From Salvia splendens (taxonomy: Eukaryota; Streptophyta; Magnoliopsida; Lamiales; Lamiaceae): 64,000 nt of DNA. The DNA is taken from NCBI RefSeq assembly GCF_004379255.2, contig NC_056049.1, positions 10,834,063 through 10,898,062 on the forward strand, written 5' to 3'. The translations under genes were made by a program, and so were the position numbers. Within the stretch, counting starts at the first letter, position 1; the number at the start of each line of letters is the position of its first letter. Positions 45,639 to 57,448 of the stretch are shown here, piece after piece. A model generated the notes under the pieces. The model made no database searches. It was not told the origin of the DNA and saw only the letters and a program-made list of their open reading frames with translations.

Positions 45639-46434
45639 ACCCCCCCCTACTGACCAAGTTAGTTTTTTTTTAAGCTTTTTTAACTTTTCGTATTTTTGTT
45701 ATGTTGTGGTATTCGGTTAGGTAGTATAATCTGTGTTTGCGAGCAAACCCCACTTCATAACACTTAGCCTATTCCATAGTCTAAGTGTGAGAAGTTAGGG
45801 TTTGTTTCTTGGTAGCATGTTTTCTGTGTTTCTTTTGTATATACGTGTTTCTTTGTTTAGTGGTTTTTGTCCGGTGTTCAAACCTCTCCCACTTAGCCTA
45901 TTCCATAGCCTAAGTGTGAGAAGTTTCTGTTTGAGTTGTTATTGTTGTTTGTTATTTTGTTGTCTGTGTGTCTACCATACTGGCCAGTACTTTTTTTTTT
46001 CCACTTCACAGCCTTATCTGGGGCAGACACTTGTGAAGTAGGAGGGGGGACGTAATGGCCAGTATGATGTATATATGTGTGTTCTGTGTTTGTGCTCGTT
46101 TTGTGTTTTTTAGGTCTAGTTTTTTTTATGTTGTGTGCTGATTTGGGCTTAAAACTCAACCGTCCTGAGCTGGAGGTGAGGGGAATTGAGGGAGATAAGA
46201 CAAGCTGGAAAACCGAAACCACTCTCCTTAGTACCTCCTGACCAGTATGGATGATGTGAGTATGAGAGAAAAGCCCACACTTAGAGCCAAACACGAAAGC
46301 CCTCTAAAATGTGAGTTATAAGCCTTAAAGTGGAACCACTTTCCACATACACTTAAAGAAAAGGGAGGCTGCCACAATTTGCCTAGGGTGAAGTGATCAC
46401 GGGTAGCAAATACTGAAGGCAGTAGGAACCCCCC

Positions 46435-46470
<36 letters not shown>

Positions 46471-47415
46471 AAAGAAAACCACCACCTTTAGAACCCTTTT
46501 TTTTTCTTAACCTTTTATACCCAGATAAACACCCCTAGCCCCTGGGACTGTGTGTAAGGCATGAAACAAATGGAGCTTACTGGCTAGGAAGAAGTGTGAA
46601 AAAAGCAGAAACCAGCTGGGCAGGAAAGTTAGAAGAAAATCGACCAGGGAGACATTCCAGGTCCAAAAAAAAGGAAGGGATAAGGGTGGCGAAGCCACGA
46701 AAAAAAAAAAAAAAAAAAGAGAGGAAGAAAGAAAGAAAAGAAGAAAATGGTCAGAGATTTGACCACACAAAAAAATGAAGGAATAAGGGTGGCGAAGCCA
46801 CAAGAAGCCTACTAACCAGTTGGAAACTCAAGCCAGAAGCACCAGCTAAGAAAAGCAACTGATCAGAAGCCTGATGCACACAATCCCCCTTCATAAATTA
46901 AATAGAAGTTTTTGAACCTTAGAGCCTTAGGAACATCTACCCAAAACACTACAACCCAACAGCCCCGTTACAAGCCTTAAAGTCCTTCAGTAGCTGCACG
47001 TGAGATCTAAGTCCAAAGCAATTGTGGTTGAGCATGATGAGAGAATTCAGTCCTAACGTTCCTGGTGAGGTGCGAGTGACTGAGTGAACCTAGTGGTTGA
47101 CCGAGAGTGTGGGCGATCTTGACAAGCAGATGTACTGACTGGGAGAGAAAGAGGGGGGCGGCAGAAGTTCAAGGCTGTCTAAGGCCGGATTGCACCTGAT
47201 CCCGAGGGGAGGGATGGTTGAAAATGTAGCCCAATCTGTTAGTGTTTTATGTATTTCTGTGTTTGTGTTTGTGTTTTCTTTCTTCTTCGTCGTTGTAGTC
47301 TAGAGTCCAGTTTTAGGTAGAGTCGGGCAGGGAAGTAACCAGGCTAGAATGCGACTTATTGCTTTTTGTTTGTTCTTCACGCTTGAGGGCAAGCATGTGG
47401 TAAGTGTGAGCAGTT
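45639..47415 (+). other. Hairpin-rich 3' noncoding region of element A
   Basis: No coding frame. It holds CACTTAG...CTAAGTG hairpins at 45761-45787 and 45890-45916, a CACTTCACA...TGTGAAGT hairpin at 46001-46040, GTGGCGAAGCCAC palindromes at 46686-46698 and 46789-46801, a poly(A) tract at 46437-46468, and a conserved block around 47160-47225 (GGCTGTCTAAGGCCGGATTG). It ends with TAAGTGTGAGCAGTT, the polypurine-tract position just before the 3' LTR. The same set of elements occurs in C (50394-52176) and E (59002-60779). Confidence 0.8.
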
Positions 47416-48913
47416 TGATAAGTCGTATTCTAGGCCTCGGTTACTGGTCAGTATGACAGGTTTAAATGATTATATTTGCAAAGCAGTTGCTCAAAGTGTG
47501 CAGGATAAGTGTTCTGGCCAGTAGGGAAGTTCCGGAGTGTTCGGGTAGAAAAAGCGCCAGCATGGTCTCATACTGATCCGTATACATGCTAAAACGGCTT
47601 GAGATGAAGAAGACGGATAGCTGGGACGGATTACCCACAATCAAGGGCAAAGAAGTCAAATTGCAGCGAGGATTTACCCTAAAATCAAGGGTAGCCTCCC
47701 TATAAAAGGTAGCCAAGTTGGAGAGAGAAGAAAAGGGGGGGATAGACTTCAATTCACCATCATCTTTAGGTAGAGAGTTCTCTCGGGAATTTCAGTCTTT
47801 CAGCCGTGTCCACTTCTTGCCTCGCCGAGCCATGATCACCTGACGTTCAGAATGTTCCCGAGTTCCAGTCATCGTCCGTTCCAGTTAGCTAGATCGTAGT
47901 TCCAGTCAGAGATTTTATCGCCCGGAGTGGCAAACAATCTTTAAATTGCTTTCGTAGTTTAATTAGTTCTCCGTCTTTACGTTGGATTTCTGTTACATTT
48001 TGGGATTTTGTTGTTTTGAAATGCTTGCTTTGGATATCCGAACGTGTTAATGCTATGAAGTTGATTTCCGTTTCGTTCATTGTAGTGTTCTTTTCTTTCC
48101 TTGTCTAGTTAGCTTAGATCTAAGATTTCTCGGTGTTTTAAGTGTTAAATCTCTAAATTCTGTTACGTAACAAATTTCTTTAGGATAGGTAAACATGTAC
48201 TATTTGATCTGGAAGTAGATCGTTGCATGCAAGGCTTCGTTTTATTTTCTGAATCGATCTTTCATGTTGACCAGCATGCAGAAGTCCAGTTTCAGCGTTT
48301 GATTTCAGATTTGATTTCTTAGTTTTAGATCTGTGTTCGCGAGTTGTTAATCAGCGTTTGCCGGGTTGGATCTGGAATTGTTATCTGAGTTTAAGTTGTG
48401 TTGTTGGAGAAGACGATGTCTACATCCAGATTGGGGACCACCTTACTTTTATTTACTTTTGCTTTCTTTTGTCCTTCACCTCTGGTTGTACCTGCAGATC
48501 TGTCAGCCTAGTCACCACTACCTCCACTACACTCTGAATATTCTGTTTAGCCAAAAATAGAAATACCGTCCTTTCCAAACAATTTCTGTTACACCATGTC
48601 CCCTCATTTCCACGTACACAGTTGCATTCCATGATCTGCTCCCCCATCCTAGTCAGTAGGACGCCACCCTTTAATTACTCGCCTAGGTAGAAACTCAACC
48701 CGAGCGTGGTAGCTAACCAACCCTCCAAAACATCACCGCAGTAGTTTAAACGCACCATCTCTGTGGGATTCGACCCTTACCTCCACTATACTGATCAGTA
48801 GAAGTGGGTTGAGGAATCTTTGAAGACGAGGTCTAGGCTTAGTTAGGATCTTTATCCTGCCAGTAGGATATATCCTCACTTGAACGACACCTACGCACCT
48901 CGTAACCTCTTCA
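47416..48913 (+). repeat. 3' LTR of element A
   Basis: 1498 bp, equal in length to the 5' LTR. Differences seen by eye: GTGCAGGATAAG versus GTGCATGATAAG, AGTGTTAAAT versus AGTGCTAAAT, and AACGACACC versus AACGAGACC. Confidence 0.95.
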
Positions 48914-50096
48914 ATCCCGAACTCAGAATCCGACCTTTGGGTGGGCAAAGCTTATCAGAATCGAAAATGGCTTGATTAGAAAGAAGACATAATATCAGTT
49001 TTCTCAAAAAACTGATTTTTCGTCCACTCCCAGAGGGGAGCACGAAAATTAATGTGTTAATTCACTCTTAATCTTCTTTCTAATCTCCTTTTATATAGAG
49101 TTATTATGGGCAAGATTAGGGATCCATGGAGGTTGGACTTGGGCCAAACCTGTTGGACTTTTACTTATTAAATTGAGCCCCAATTTAATACAAGTCCAAT
49201 AGAATATTATTATCATCCACTATAGTATAATAATATTGACTGCCCGTCCAATCCCAAATTACGAGTAATCCGGGCTTTACCTCTTTAATTTATTATTTCC
49301 CATGTTTAAGATATAAATATCCATTAATTAATTTAAGTCTGCTATTTGACTTTAATTAATTAATATCTTTTTCCAAGAGTTGTCTAGTTCAAAATCTTTA
49401 TTTATTATTCTGGAATAAATTCCAACCGGCTGGGTTTCTGAATAATAAAACCTTTTTCGAACACCTCTTGAGGATATTATTAAACTGGACTCACCCAGCA
49501 CACGATTCATTGCAATAACAATACTAGTACCTCTAGACATAGATCACCACTACCCAAGATATCAGGATTCTTGGATTGCGAAAAATCCACACCATTTGAT
49601 AAATCAAAGTAGTGCATAATCAATATCGCATGCTCAATATTATGTCAACAATGATTAAGAAATAACAATCACCGAAACCTCGTCTTTCAGTAAATAGCAA
49701 GAAAGACTTATCTCAACTGTTAGATCCTTCAATGCTATACCACACCAGTGTCGTTTATTTCCTAAGGTAAGGAAATATGCGGACTGACACTGCAACCTTT
49801 CACGATAGGTAGCCAAAGCCTATCTAGGTTGTAAAATTCTATTTCTCTTCTACAAAGGACCGACTGCGTCACATTCTGTGAACGTCGTTCACCACCAGTC
49901 TACTATGCAGAAGAATTAGACTTATTTGCTTCTTATACATTTAAATGTTTGAGAAACATCTTATAAATGCATAAGCAAACACCAGTGCGATAAAATTAAT
50001 TCTTCTCGCCTTGGGTTAAAAGTGGATTGTAGAGTTTATTGTATACAAGCAATTCTATCCGTGCAACATGCTCTTTTCAGTATACCAATCCTAATA
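48914..50096 (-). repeat. Copia 5' LTR, second part
   Basis: Resumes with ATCCCGAACTCAG after element A and ends CCAATCCTAATA, matching 26601-27791 apart from scattered substitutions and loss of 9 bp in the terminal ATGCTC...TTTTCAG stretch. Its last CA has mutated to TA. Confidence 0.9.
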
Positions 50097-50393
50097 GAGC
50101 TAGCAGATGAGAACCGGCAAGCCAGGGTGGAGTTGACTCGCCTGACAAATGTGATGGAACGTATTCTGAAGGAGTTAGTGGCAGGAAAGATAGTTCGAGA
50201 AGATGGTACGAGCGGTCATGGAGGCCGGAATGATGAACCGCAGGTTACCGAGAGAGAAGGAGAAGAGCCAGAAGAGGAAGGTGACAAGGAACCGGCTGAA
50301 TCTGAGGAAAACCAATCCGATACCGAGGAAGAGGAACCAGAAGAACAACCTGCATCCAGTCTTGCCCCGCGGAGGAGTAGGAGAAACATGTGA
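50097..50393 (+). pseudogene. Post-pol ORF of element C, right part
   Basis: The frame resumes ELADENRQARVELTRLTNVME, continuing the heptad repeat that broke off at AVAEL before the copia insertion. It then runs SGHGGRNDEPQ, an acidic stretch and the family tail APRRSRRNM. Removing the copia and one GAGCT restores a continuous frame apart from the upstream TAG at 26302. C has a single heptad unit here, against three in A. Confidence 0.85.
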
Positions 50394-52176
50394 CCACCCC
50401 ACTGGCCAGTTAGTTTTCTTTTTCTTTTCAGTTAAGTTTTTCTTATTTTATTTGTGTTCTGTTTTTTTTAGGTAGAGTAAATTTGTGTAGTATATGTGCA
50501 AACCCCATTCATAACACTTAGCCTATTCAATAGTCTAAGTGTGAGAAGTACAGGGTTTGCTACTTTGACGTATGTGTTTATGTTGTTTTCTTTTCGTGTG
50601 CATGTTAACTCACACTTAGCCTACTGCGTAGCCTAAGTGTGAGGAGTTTATGTATATATGTGTTGTTTTTGTTGAGCTCTGTTTAGGTTTAAAACTCTCC
50701 CACTTAGCCTATTTCATAGTCTAAGTGTAAGAAGTTTTTAGCATAGGCAGGTGTTGTTCATGTTTTGGTTTGTCTGTGTGTCAGCCATACTAGCCATTCT
50801 TTTTTCCACTTCACAGCCTTATCTGAGGGCAGACACTTGTGAAGTGGGAGGGGGGATGCAATGGCCAGTATGACAGGTATATATTTGTAGTCTGTGTTTT
50901 TGTTTGTGTTAGTGTTTTTCTAGGTCTAGTTTTTTTTTGTTATAAGTGTTGATTGGGCTTAAAACTCAACTGCCTCGAAATGGCGGTGAGGGGAATTGAG
51001 GGAGATAAGACATGCTGGACAATGGAAACCACCCCCCTTAGTATCTCCTAGTCAGTGTAGATGATGCAAGTATGAGAGAAAAACTCATCCTTAGAGCCAA
51101 ACACAAAAGCCCTCTTTAAATGGTGAGTTATAAGCCTATGTGGAACCACTTTCCACCAATTTAGAAAAGAAAAGAGTGGTTGCCACATGATGCCTAGGGC
51201 GAGGTGACCACGTGTAGCAAGACCTGAAGGCAGTAGAAAACCACCCCTCCCAAAAAAAACCACCCATAGAACCCTTTTTCTAGCCGTATCTACACCCATA
51301 TATAACCCCCGAGCCGCTGGGACTGTGTGTGCGAGGCATAAGGTAATAAGGCAATTGGCCAGAAGGACATACAAGAAGAAAACCAACTAGAGACAGAAAT
51401 CGAGAGAAAGGGAGAAAAACGACCAGGAAGAATTCCAGGTCCCAAAAAATAAGGGTGGCGAAGCCACAGAAAGAATTTTGAAGAAAATGGTCGAAAATAC
51501 TTGACCACCAAAAAAAGAAAGAAGGAATAAGGGTGGCGAAGCCACAAGACGCTACTGACTAGTTGGTGGCCAAAACCAAGAAGCGCCCAGCCGAAAGAAG
51601 CAACAGCCAAAAGCCCCAAATGCATACAGTTCCCCCACATCGAAATAGAGTAATAGTTTTGAACCTTATCGCCTTAGGAACATCCACCCCAAACGCTACA
51701 AACCAATAGCCCCGTTACAAGCCTTAAAGACATTCAGGAGCCGCACGTGAGATATGAGTCCGAAGAATCCGTGGTTCAACATATTGAGAGAAAACAGTCC
51801 TAACATCCCCGATGAGGAATGACTGACTTAGCGAATCCGGTGTTGGGCCGCGAGTTTGGGTGATCTTGACGAGCAGATATACTGATTGGGAAGGAAAGGG
51901 GGGACGGCAGAAGTTCAAGGCTGTCTAAGGCCGGATTGCACCTGATCCCAAGGGGAGGGATGGTTGAAAATATAGCCCAATCAATGTGTTTAAGTGTTTT
52001 CGTGTCTGTTTATGTGTGTTGTCGTTGTTTGTGTTTTTCTTTTCTCTTTGCGTCAAAGTTTAGAGTCTAGTTTAGGATAGAGTCGGTCAGGGGTTTAACC
52101 CGGCCAGAATTCGACTTATTTCTTTTTTGTTTGTTCTTCACGCTTGAGGACAAGCATGTGGTAAGTGTGAGCAGTT
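50394..52176 (+). other. Hairpin-rich 3' noncoding region of element C
   Basis: Counterpart of 45639-47415. Hairpins with CACTTAG/CTAAGTG arms lie at 50515-50541, 50609-50643 (11-bp arms CTCACACTTAG/CTAAGTGTGAG) and 50701-50727. CCACTTCACA/TGTGAAGTGG is at 50816-50847. GTGGCGAAGCCAC occurs at 51455-51467 and 51533-51545. It ends TAAGTGTGAGCAGTT at the LTR. Nothing coding seen. Confidence 0.8.
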
Positions 52177-53661
52177 TGATAAGTCGCATTCTAGGCCTTG
52201 GTTACTGGTCAGTATACGTGCATAATTAGATTATATCTGCAAAACAATTGCTAAAGTGTGCAGGGAAAGGGTTTTAGTCAGTACGAAGAGGTTCGGATAA
52301 CTCAGGTGAAAAAGAGCACCAGAAGGGTGCAATACTGACCAGGATGCATGCCAAAAATAAGGTTTGAGATGGAGAAGAAGGATTGCTAGGAAGATCAGCC
52401 ACAAGCAAGGGCAAAAGGGTCATTTCGCAAAGAGAGTCTACCCTAAAAATCAAGGGCAGGCCTCCATATAAAAGGAAGCCACTTGGAGAGAAAAAAAAGA
52501 GCATCAACTTTAGGAATACACTCTTAGTTAGAGTAGTTTCTCTCTTGGTAGATCAGCTCCTTTAGCATCGTCCTACATCTTCTCATTCCTCGCCACAACC
52601 ATGGTCACCTGAAGTTCCATCAGTTCGCCGGAGTTTCGCCTTCTCTCATTCCATCTAGTTTGTTGCGTAGTGATAGCAGTTTCATCGCCCGGAGTGGCAA
52701 AATAATCTTTAATTGCTTTCTTAGTTAATCTCACTTGTTTTTCTTACGTTGGATCTGTTGCATTTTCAATACTTGCTAACTTTGAAGTCCTTAGCTGAGA
52801 TCCAAACGTTTAAATGCTATGAATTTGTTTTGAGCATCTCTTTCTGTTCGATTCTGTTTCTTTCTGCCTAGGTAGCTTAGATCTAGTTGTTAAGGTATTT
52901 TCCAAGTGTTGGAAGCATGTTTTAATTTCGGAGTTGATCGATCTGAGTTTGCAAATTTAGGGTGCTGTTAGATTTAATTTCCGAAGTGTTTAAGTGCGAA
53001 GTTTGAGTTACGTGAGTCCTGTCACCTTGCATGTCACCCAGTAAGCATGATTTCAGTTTCGCTAGATTAGTCTTTTGATTCGGAGTTTTAAATTTGGATC
53101 TGAGCTGTGAAGTTTGTATATCTGAGTTTATTCACGTTGAAGAAGATAACATCCACATCCAAGTTTGAGACCTCTTTTACTTTTTAGTTACTTTTTGCTT
53201 TTGTCCTTTACTTTTTCTACCTTTTCAGCTGGTACCCTACATTTCGGACAGTGTAGCCACCCAACTACCACTTTTCCTCTGATATTCCGTTTAGCCTTTT
53301 ATAGTAACCCAATACCTTCCACATGTTCCTGAACACCATGTTCCCCACTCTCACGTACACAGCTGCATGTCAATCATCTTTCATACCTTCTAGTCAGTAG
53401 AGTACCACCTTTTATTCTTGCCTAGGTAGAATCTCAACCCAAGCGTGGTAGCTAACCAAACCCTTCCAGAATATCACCACAATTACCAATACGCATCATC
53501 TCTGTGGGATTCGACCCTTACCTCCACTATACTAGCCAGTAGAAGTGGGTTGGGGAATTTCTTTGATAGCCAGGTTCAGGCTTAGCTGGTGTTTCTATTC
53601 TGATCAGTAGGATACATCCTTACTTTACACGACACCTGCACACCTGAAAGCAGCTCTATCA
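52177..53661 (+). repeat. LTR shared by elements C (3') and D (5') (1485 bp)
   Basis: TGATAAGTCGCATTC...GCTCTATCA with TATAAAAGG at 52467-52475. It is preceded by the 3' noncoding region of C and followed by a PBS and gag leader, so one LTR joins two internal regions. Confidence 0.9.
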
Positions 53662-53663
53662 AA

Positions 53664-53683
53664 TGGCGTCGTTGCCGGGGATG
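53664..53683 (+). other. Primer-binding site of element D
   Basis: TGGCGTCGTTGCCGGGGATG, one base different from the tRNA-Asp PBS of A and F, two bases after the LTR. Confidence 0.85.
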
Positions 53684-53766
53684 AATGACGTTATTAACTG
53701 TTATTGTGTGTGATACTTTGGCATATATATTGTGTATAATTTTTCACTTTCTTTTTGTTTCAGTTT

Positions 53767-56700
53767 ATGAGAAACAGCTCGGCTTCTGACCATTGGAGAC
53801 CAAAGCTACTCCAACGAGGAACTATACTTGTGACCACTCGTTCTGGCCTGTCGATAACCCTGTCTGACTTAGGCACGAGTAGTGACGAAGAGCAGGACAC
53901 CATAGAAGGAGGAATACCAGAACCGGTGCTACAATTGGAGGGTAACCCAAGGAGAATGGCTGCCCAGATAGATGAAGACCCGGAGATAGGGACGTTGAAT
54001 GCGCATACCGAAGGAGAACCGCCACAAGCTATAGTTGTCACCCCAGGACAGACGGCTTGTGATGTGAAGCCCCATGTTATTGCAATTCTACCCACGTACT
54101 GTGGGAAGAGCTATGAAGGACCCTACGAATTCCTTCATGAGTTCTGTAAGATTTGTAGGGCACAGAGAAGGCCGACAGAGGCGACCGAGGATGACTACAG
54201 ATTGAAGGCCTTGCCGTTCGTCCTAAAAGGGGAGGCCAACACATGGTTCATGCGCCTGCCACTCGACTCAATCGAGAGTTGGGCCGATTTCAAGTCAGCC
54301 TTCTTAGGCGAATTTTTTCCGTCATCAAAGACGAGTGCGCTAAAGAGAGAGATAACCAGTGTGAAGCAAGGTTACGATGAACCCTTGAGTGATTATTGGG
54401 CGAAGTATATGAGTCTTTTGGATGCATGCCCAAACCATCGTATGGCGGATATAGAAATACATCACACCTTTTATGAGGGGATGAATAAGGCAACAAAGGA
54501 TCTGGAAAACTCCTCGTCAGGAGAAAGTTTCATTCAATTGAGGGTCAGTGAAGCTAAGAGGGTCCTAGGGAAGCTTTTGAGCGCGAAGAAGGAGTACGAC
54601 AATTCAAGAGATGGCTACAGCAGAGAAAGAATTGCGAGTGCTTCGTCTACTGACCAGGAGCAGAAGATAGAGCAGAAGATGGATTTGAAAATAGAAGAGC
54701 TGAAAAAGGCACTCCTGAGCGCGATCGAGAAGAACGCACCACCCCCTTCCCCAACTGGGAGCTACAAGGATGCAGAGCAGGGAAGTCAAAGGCCAACATA
54801 CGATCAGCCGAATGACTTCCTCAATATGGAGCAAGTTGCTGCAGGGTACTATAACTCTGCAGGGTACTATAACTCTGGAGCAAGTCAATGCTGCAGGGTA
54901 CTAAGCCGCGTTAATTATCTGAAAGACCGATTGATAGGCTCTCTAATAATACGTGCCCCTGACTGGAATCACCCCTTTGAGGTGATGTGCGATGCTGGTG
55001 ACTATGCCGTGGGGGAAGTATTAGGTCAGAAGATCGAAGGAAAGAGTTACGTTATTTTCTATGCTTCCAAAAATTTGAATCAGGCACAAAGGAACTATGA
55101 CGTGACCGAGAAGGAGATGCTATCGGTGGTCTTCGCATTCGAGAGGTTCAGACCTTACCTGCTAGGGTCTAAAGTGATAGTGTATACGGACCATGCAGCC
55201 ATCAAATACCTCTTGACGAAGAAGGAATCGAAGCCGCGATTGATCAGATGTGTACTCCTCTTACAGGAGTTTGATTGGGAAGCAGTGGATAAAAAGGGAT
55301 GCGAGAACAAAGTGGCTGATCACCTAAGCCGAATTTTGCAAGACGATAACGGTGAAGCCATGTCAGACGCCTTCCCTGAGGAACACCTATATCTGGTCCA
55401 GACAACGTCTGAATGTCAGTGGGTCAACCAAGTGGAAGGGGTTGATCAAGCTGAGCAAGGAAGCAAGGAACAACACACGCAGAAAGAGCCATGGTTTGCT
55501 GACATGGCCAACTACTTGGTAACAAGAGAGCTGCCTGGGGGTGATGAGATTACAAGGGCACAAAAGTAGAAGCTTAAAAGCTATTCCCGGTACTTCTATT
55601 GGGACGATCCTTACCTATGGAAAATGGGGGCAGATCAAGTAATCCGACGCTGTATACCCGAATGGGAGCAGGAAGATGTGATGATTCACTGCCATGCAAT
55701 AGCTTGCGGTGGCCACTTTGGACCGAAGAAGACAGCAAGGAAAATACTTAATAGTGGGTTTTACTGGCCTTCCATCCATAAAGATGCTTACGAATTCTGC
55801 AAAAGGTGCCCTCAATGCCAGCTTACTGGAGGGATATCTACAAGAGATGAGATGCCTCAGATCCCCATTATTGTCTGTGAAATATTTGATGTATGGGGAA
55901 TGGACTTCATGGGACCCTTTCCCGCGTCTGAAGGCAATCTCTACATACTGGTGGCAGTGGACTATGTGTCCAAATGGATCGAGGCGAATGCAACTAGGAC
56001 GTGTGAGTCCAGAGAAGTGGCAAAGTTCTTGAAATCGAACATATTTACCCGATACGGGGTGCCACGGGCTATTATCTCTGATCAAGGAACTCATTTCTTC
56101 AACAGAACTATCGAAGCCTTGATGCGAAAGTATGGAGTCCACCACCGCCTATCCACACCTTACCACCCGCAGTCCAATGGACAGGCTGAAGTTTCTAATA
56201 GAGAAATCAAGGCAATTCTAGAAAAGACTGTCAATCCCACTAGGAAAAACTGGAGCCGCCGACTGGAGGACGCACTCTGCTCCTACAGGACCGCATTCAA
56301 AACGCCTATCGGAATGTCCCCATACCGATTGGTATTTGGGAAAATTTGCCATTTACCTGTGGGGGTGGAACATCAAGCCTACTGGGCAGTCAAAGAAATG
56401 AATATGAACACAGAGGCTGGAGCTGCAGAGAGGAGAATGCAGCTTCAGGAGCTTGAAGAGCTCTGTCTGGAGGCCTATGACTCTGCCATGTGGTACAAGG
56501 AAAAGACTAATATGTGGCACGATAAGAACCTTCGCAAGAAGGAACTCAAGGTGGGCCAGAGGGTACTGCTGTTCCAATCCAGACTGAAATTGATGCCAGG
56601 GAAGATCAGATCAAGGTGGATATGTCCTTATACCATTATCACCCTCCGAAAGAATGGAGCAATTGAACTCCAAGGAAGCAATCCAGATTCGTCTTCCTTC

Positions 56701-56796
56701 ATGGTGAATGGTCATAGGGTGAAGCCATACAGAGAAAGAATGGATGCATTTGTGGTGGACGACATTCCACTACTCATGCCTAAGTCTCTCCAATGA
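53767..56796 (+). pseudogene. gag-RNase H-integrase of element D (RT deleted, one stop)
   Basis: ATG at 53767 opens [10 protein letters not shown]; the gag domain is intact to about 54837 ([11 protein letters not shown]). A scar with three GCTGCAGGGTACT-like repeats (54838-54903) joins in frame to [23 protein letters not shown] of RNase H, so the remaining gag, protease and RT are gone. One TAG (55567-55569, after RAQK) splits the frame. The downstream part ([20 protein letters not shown]...) continues in the same frame through an apparently complete integrase with MDFMGPF, SDQGTHF and NREIKAIL, ending MPKSLQ. With no RT the element cannot replicate on its own. Confidence 0.9.
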
Positions 56797-57448
56797 TCAG
56801 GTAAAGGGGATGATCGGGTACTCATGGGTAGTCTGCTTGATCAAGCTACAAAGTCTTAATCTATTAAACTAATCAAGTGACATCCTAGGGGAACCCGGTC
56901 AAGTCCTTAGTAGTTAGTGTAAATAGTTTTTAGTATGTTAGTTTTATTTTCTTAGTTAATTAAAAGTCGGAAGAAAGGAAGGAAACTGATCAAGTGGAGC
57001 AAATTGAGTTTCATTGAAAATTAATTGTCCACTTGGTCAGTACAATTTGAATATAATGGTGATGCAGTGATTGAGTTGATCAGGGCAGGTGATGAAAGGA
57101 CGTGCGCAGTCACTGAAAAGGTATCAGGAAACGCCAACTGCTGCATTGAAAGGACGCCTTAGGGAGAAGGAGGAAGTGTATCAGAGAAGCTAAGCCAGCT
57201 GGCACTCTGAAAAGGCGCGCCCGTACATTAAGAGTCGCAAAGATCTGAACAGCCGCAGGGATCTCAACAGTCGAGAATCCCAACAGCCGCGATATCATTA
57301 TAAAAAGCTGCTTTCAGATCCGTATACCACTTTTACCCAAGCCGTCTAACTTTTATTCCTTTTGCTCTCGTCAAGAATTCTCCCAAAATCAACTCCTTTT
57401 CCAGAACATCATCTTCTTTACCAAGACCTACCCACATTATCTGTAACA
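56797..57448 (+). other. Post-pol spacer of element D
   Basis: Noncoding and rich in TTGATCAAG/ATCAAGTG-type palindromes (56838-56846 and others). Its 57100-57240 segment is homologous, on the opposite strand, to 16007-16100 of element B and unlike the spacer of A. Confidence 0.7.

Larger units (their letters stand above)
34360..48913 (+). mobile_element. Complete Athila-type Ty3/gypsy retrotransposon A (14.55 kb)
   Basis: Two 1498-bp LTRs (34360-35857, 47416-48913) differ at three positions by eye and are flanked by the duplication ATCCC (34355-34359 and 48914-48918). The internal order is tRNA-Asp PBS, gag-pol, spacer, a second large ORF and a 1.78-kb hairpin-rich 3' region. Athila membership rests on the protease motif CDLGAS, RT phrases such as [13 protein letters not shown] and [11 protein letters not shown], and the CDLGA/GYSGY style shared with Arabidopsis Athila. 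Both ORFs are open from end to end, so this copy may be competent or very recently active. Confidence 0.95.
26325..50096 (-). mobile_element. Ty1/copia element, split by element A and nested in element C
   Basis: LTRs at 26325-27791 (3' LTR) and 34079-34359 plus 48919-50096 (5' LTR, split) are flanked by the duplication GAGCT (26320-26324 and 50097-50101). A PBS next to 34079 sets the orientation as minus. The interior (27792-34078) has only degenerate pol traces and no long frame. The two LTRs agree at roughly 98-99% by eye, with one 9-bp deletion in the 5' LTR, so insertion is recent compared with the state of its coding region. It is best read as a non-autonomous copia that moved with help. 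Confidence 0.9.

Noticed and set aside
46437..46468. Poly(A) tract as the 3' end of a LINE/SINE or retrocopied mRNA
   Set aside because: It lies within the conserved 3' region of element A. C and E have other A/T runs at comparable places and no LINE/SINE features flank it.
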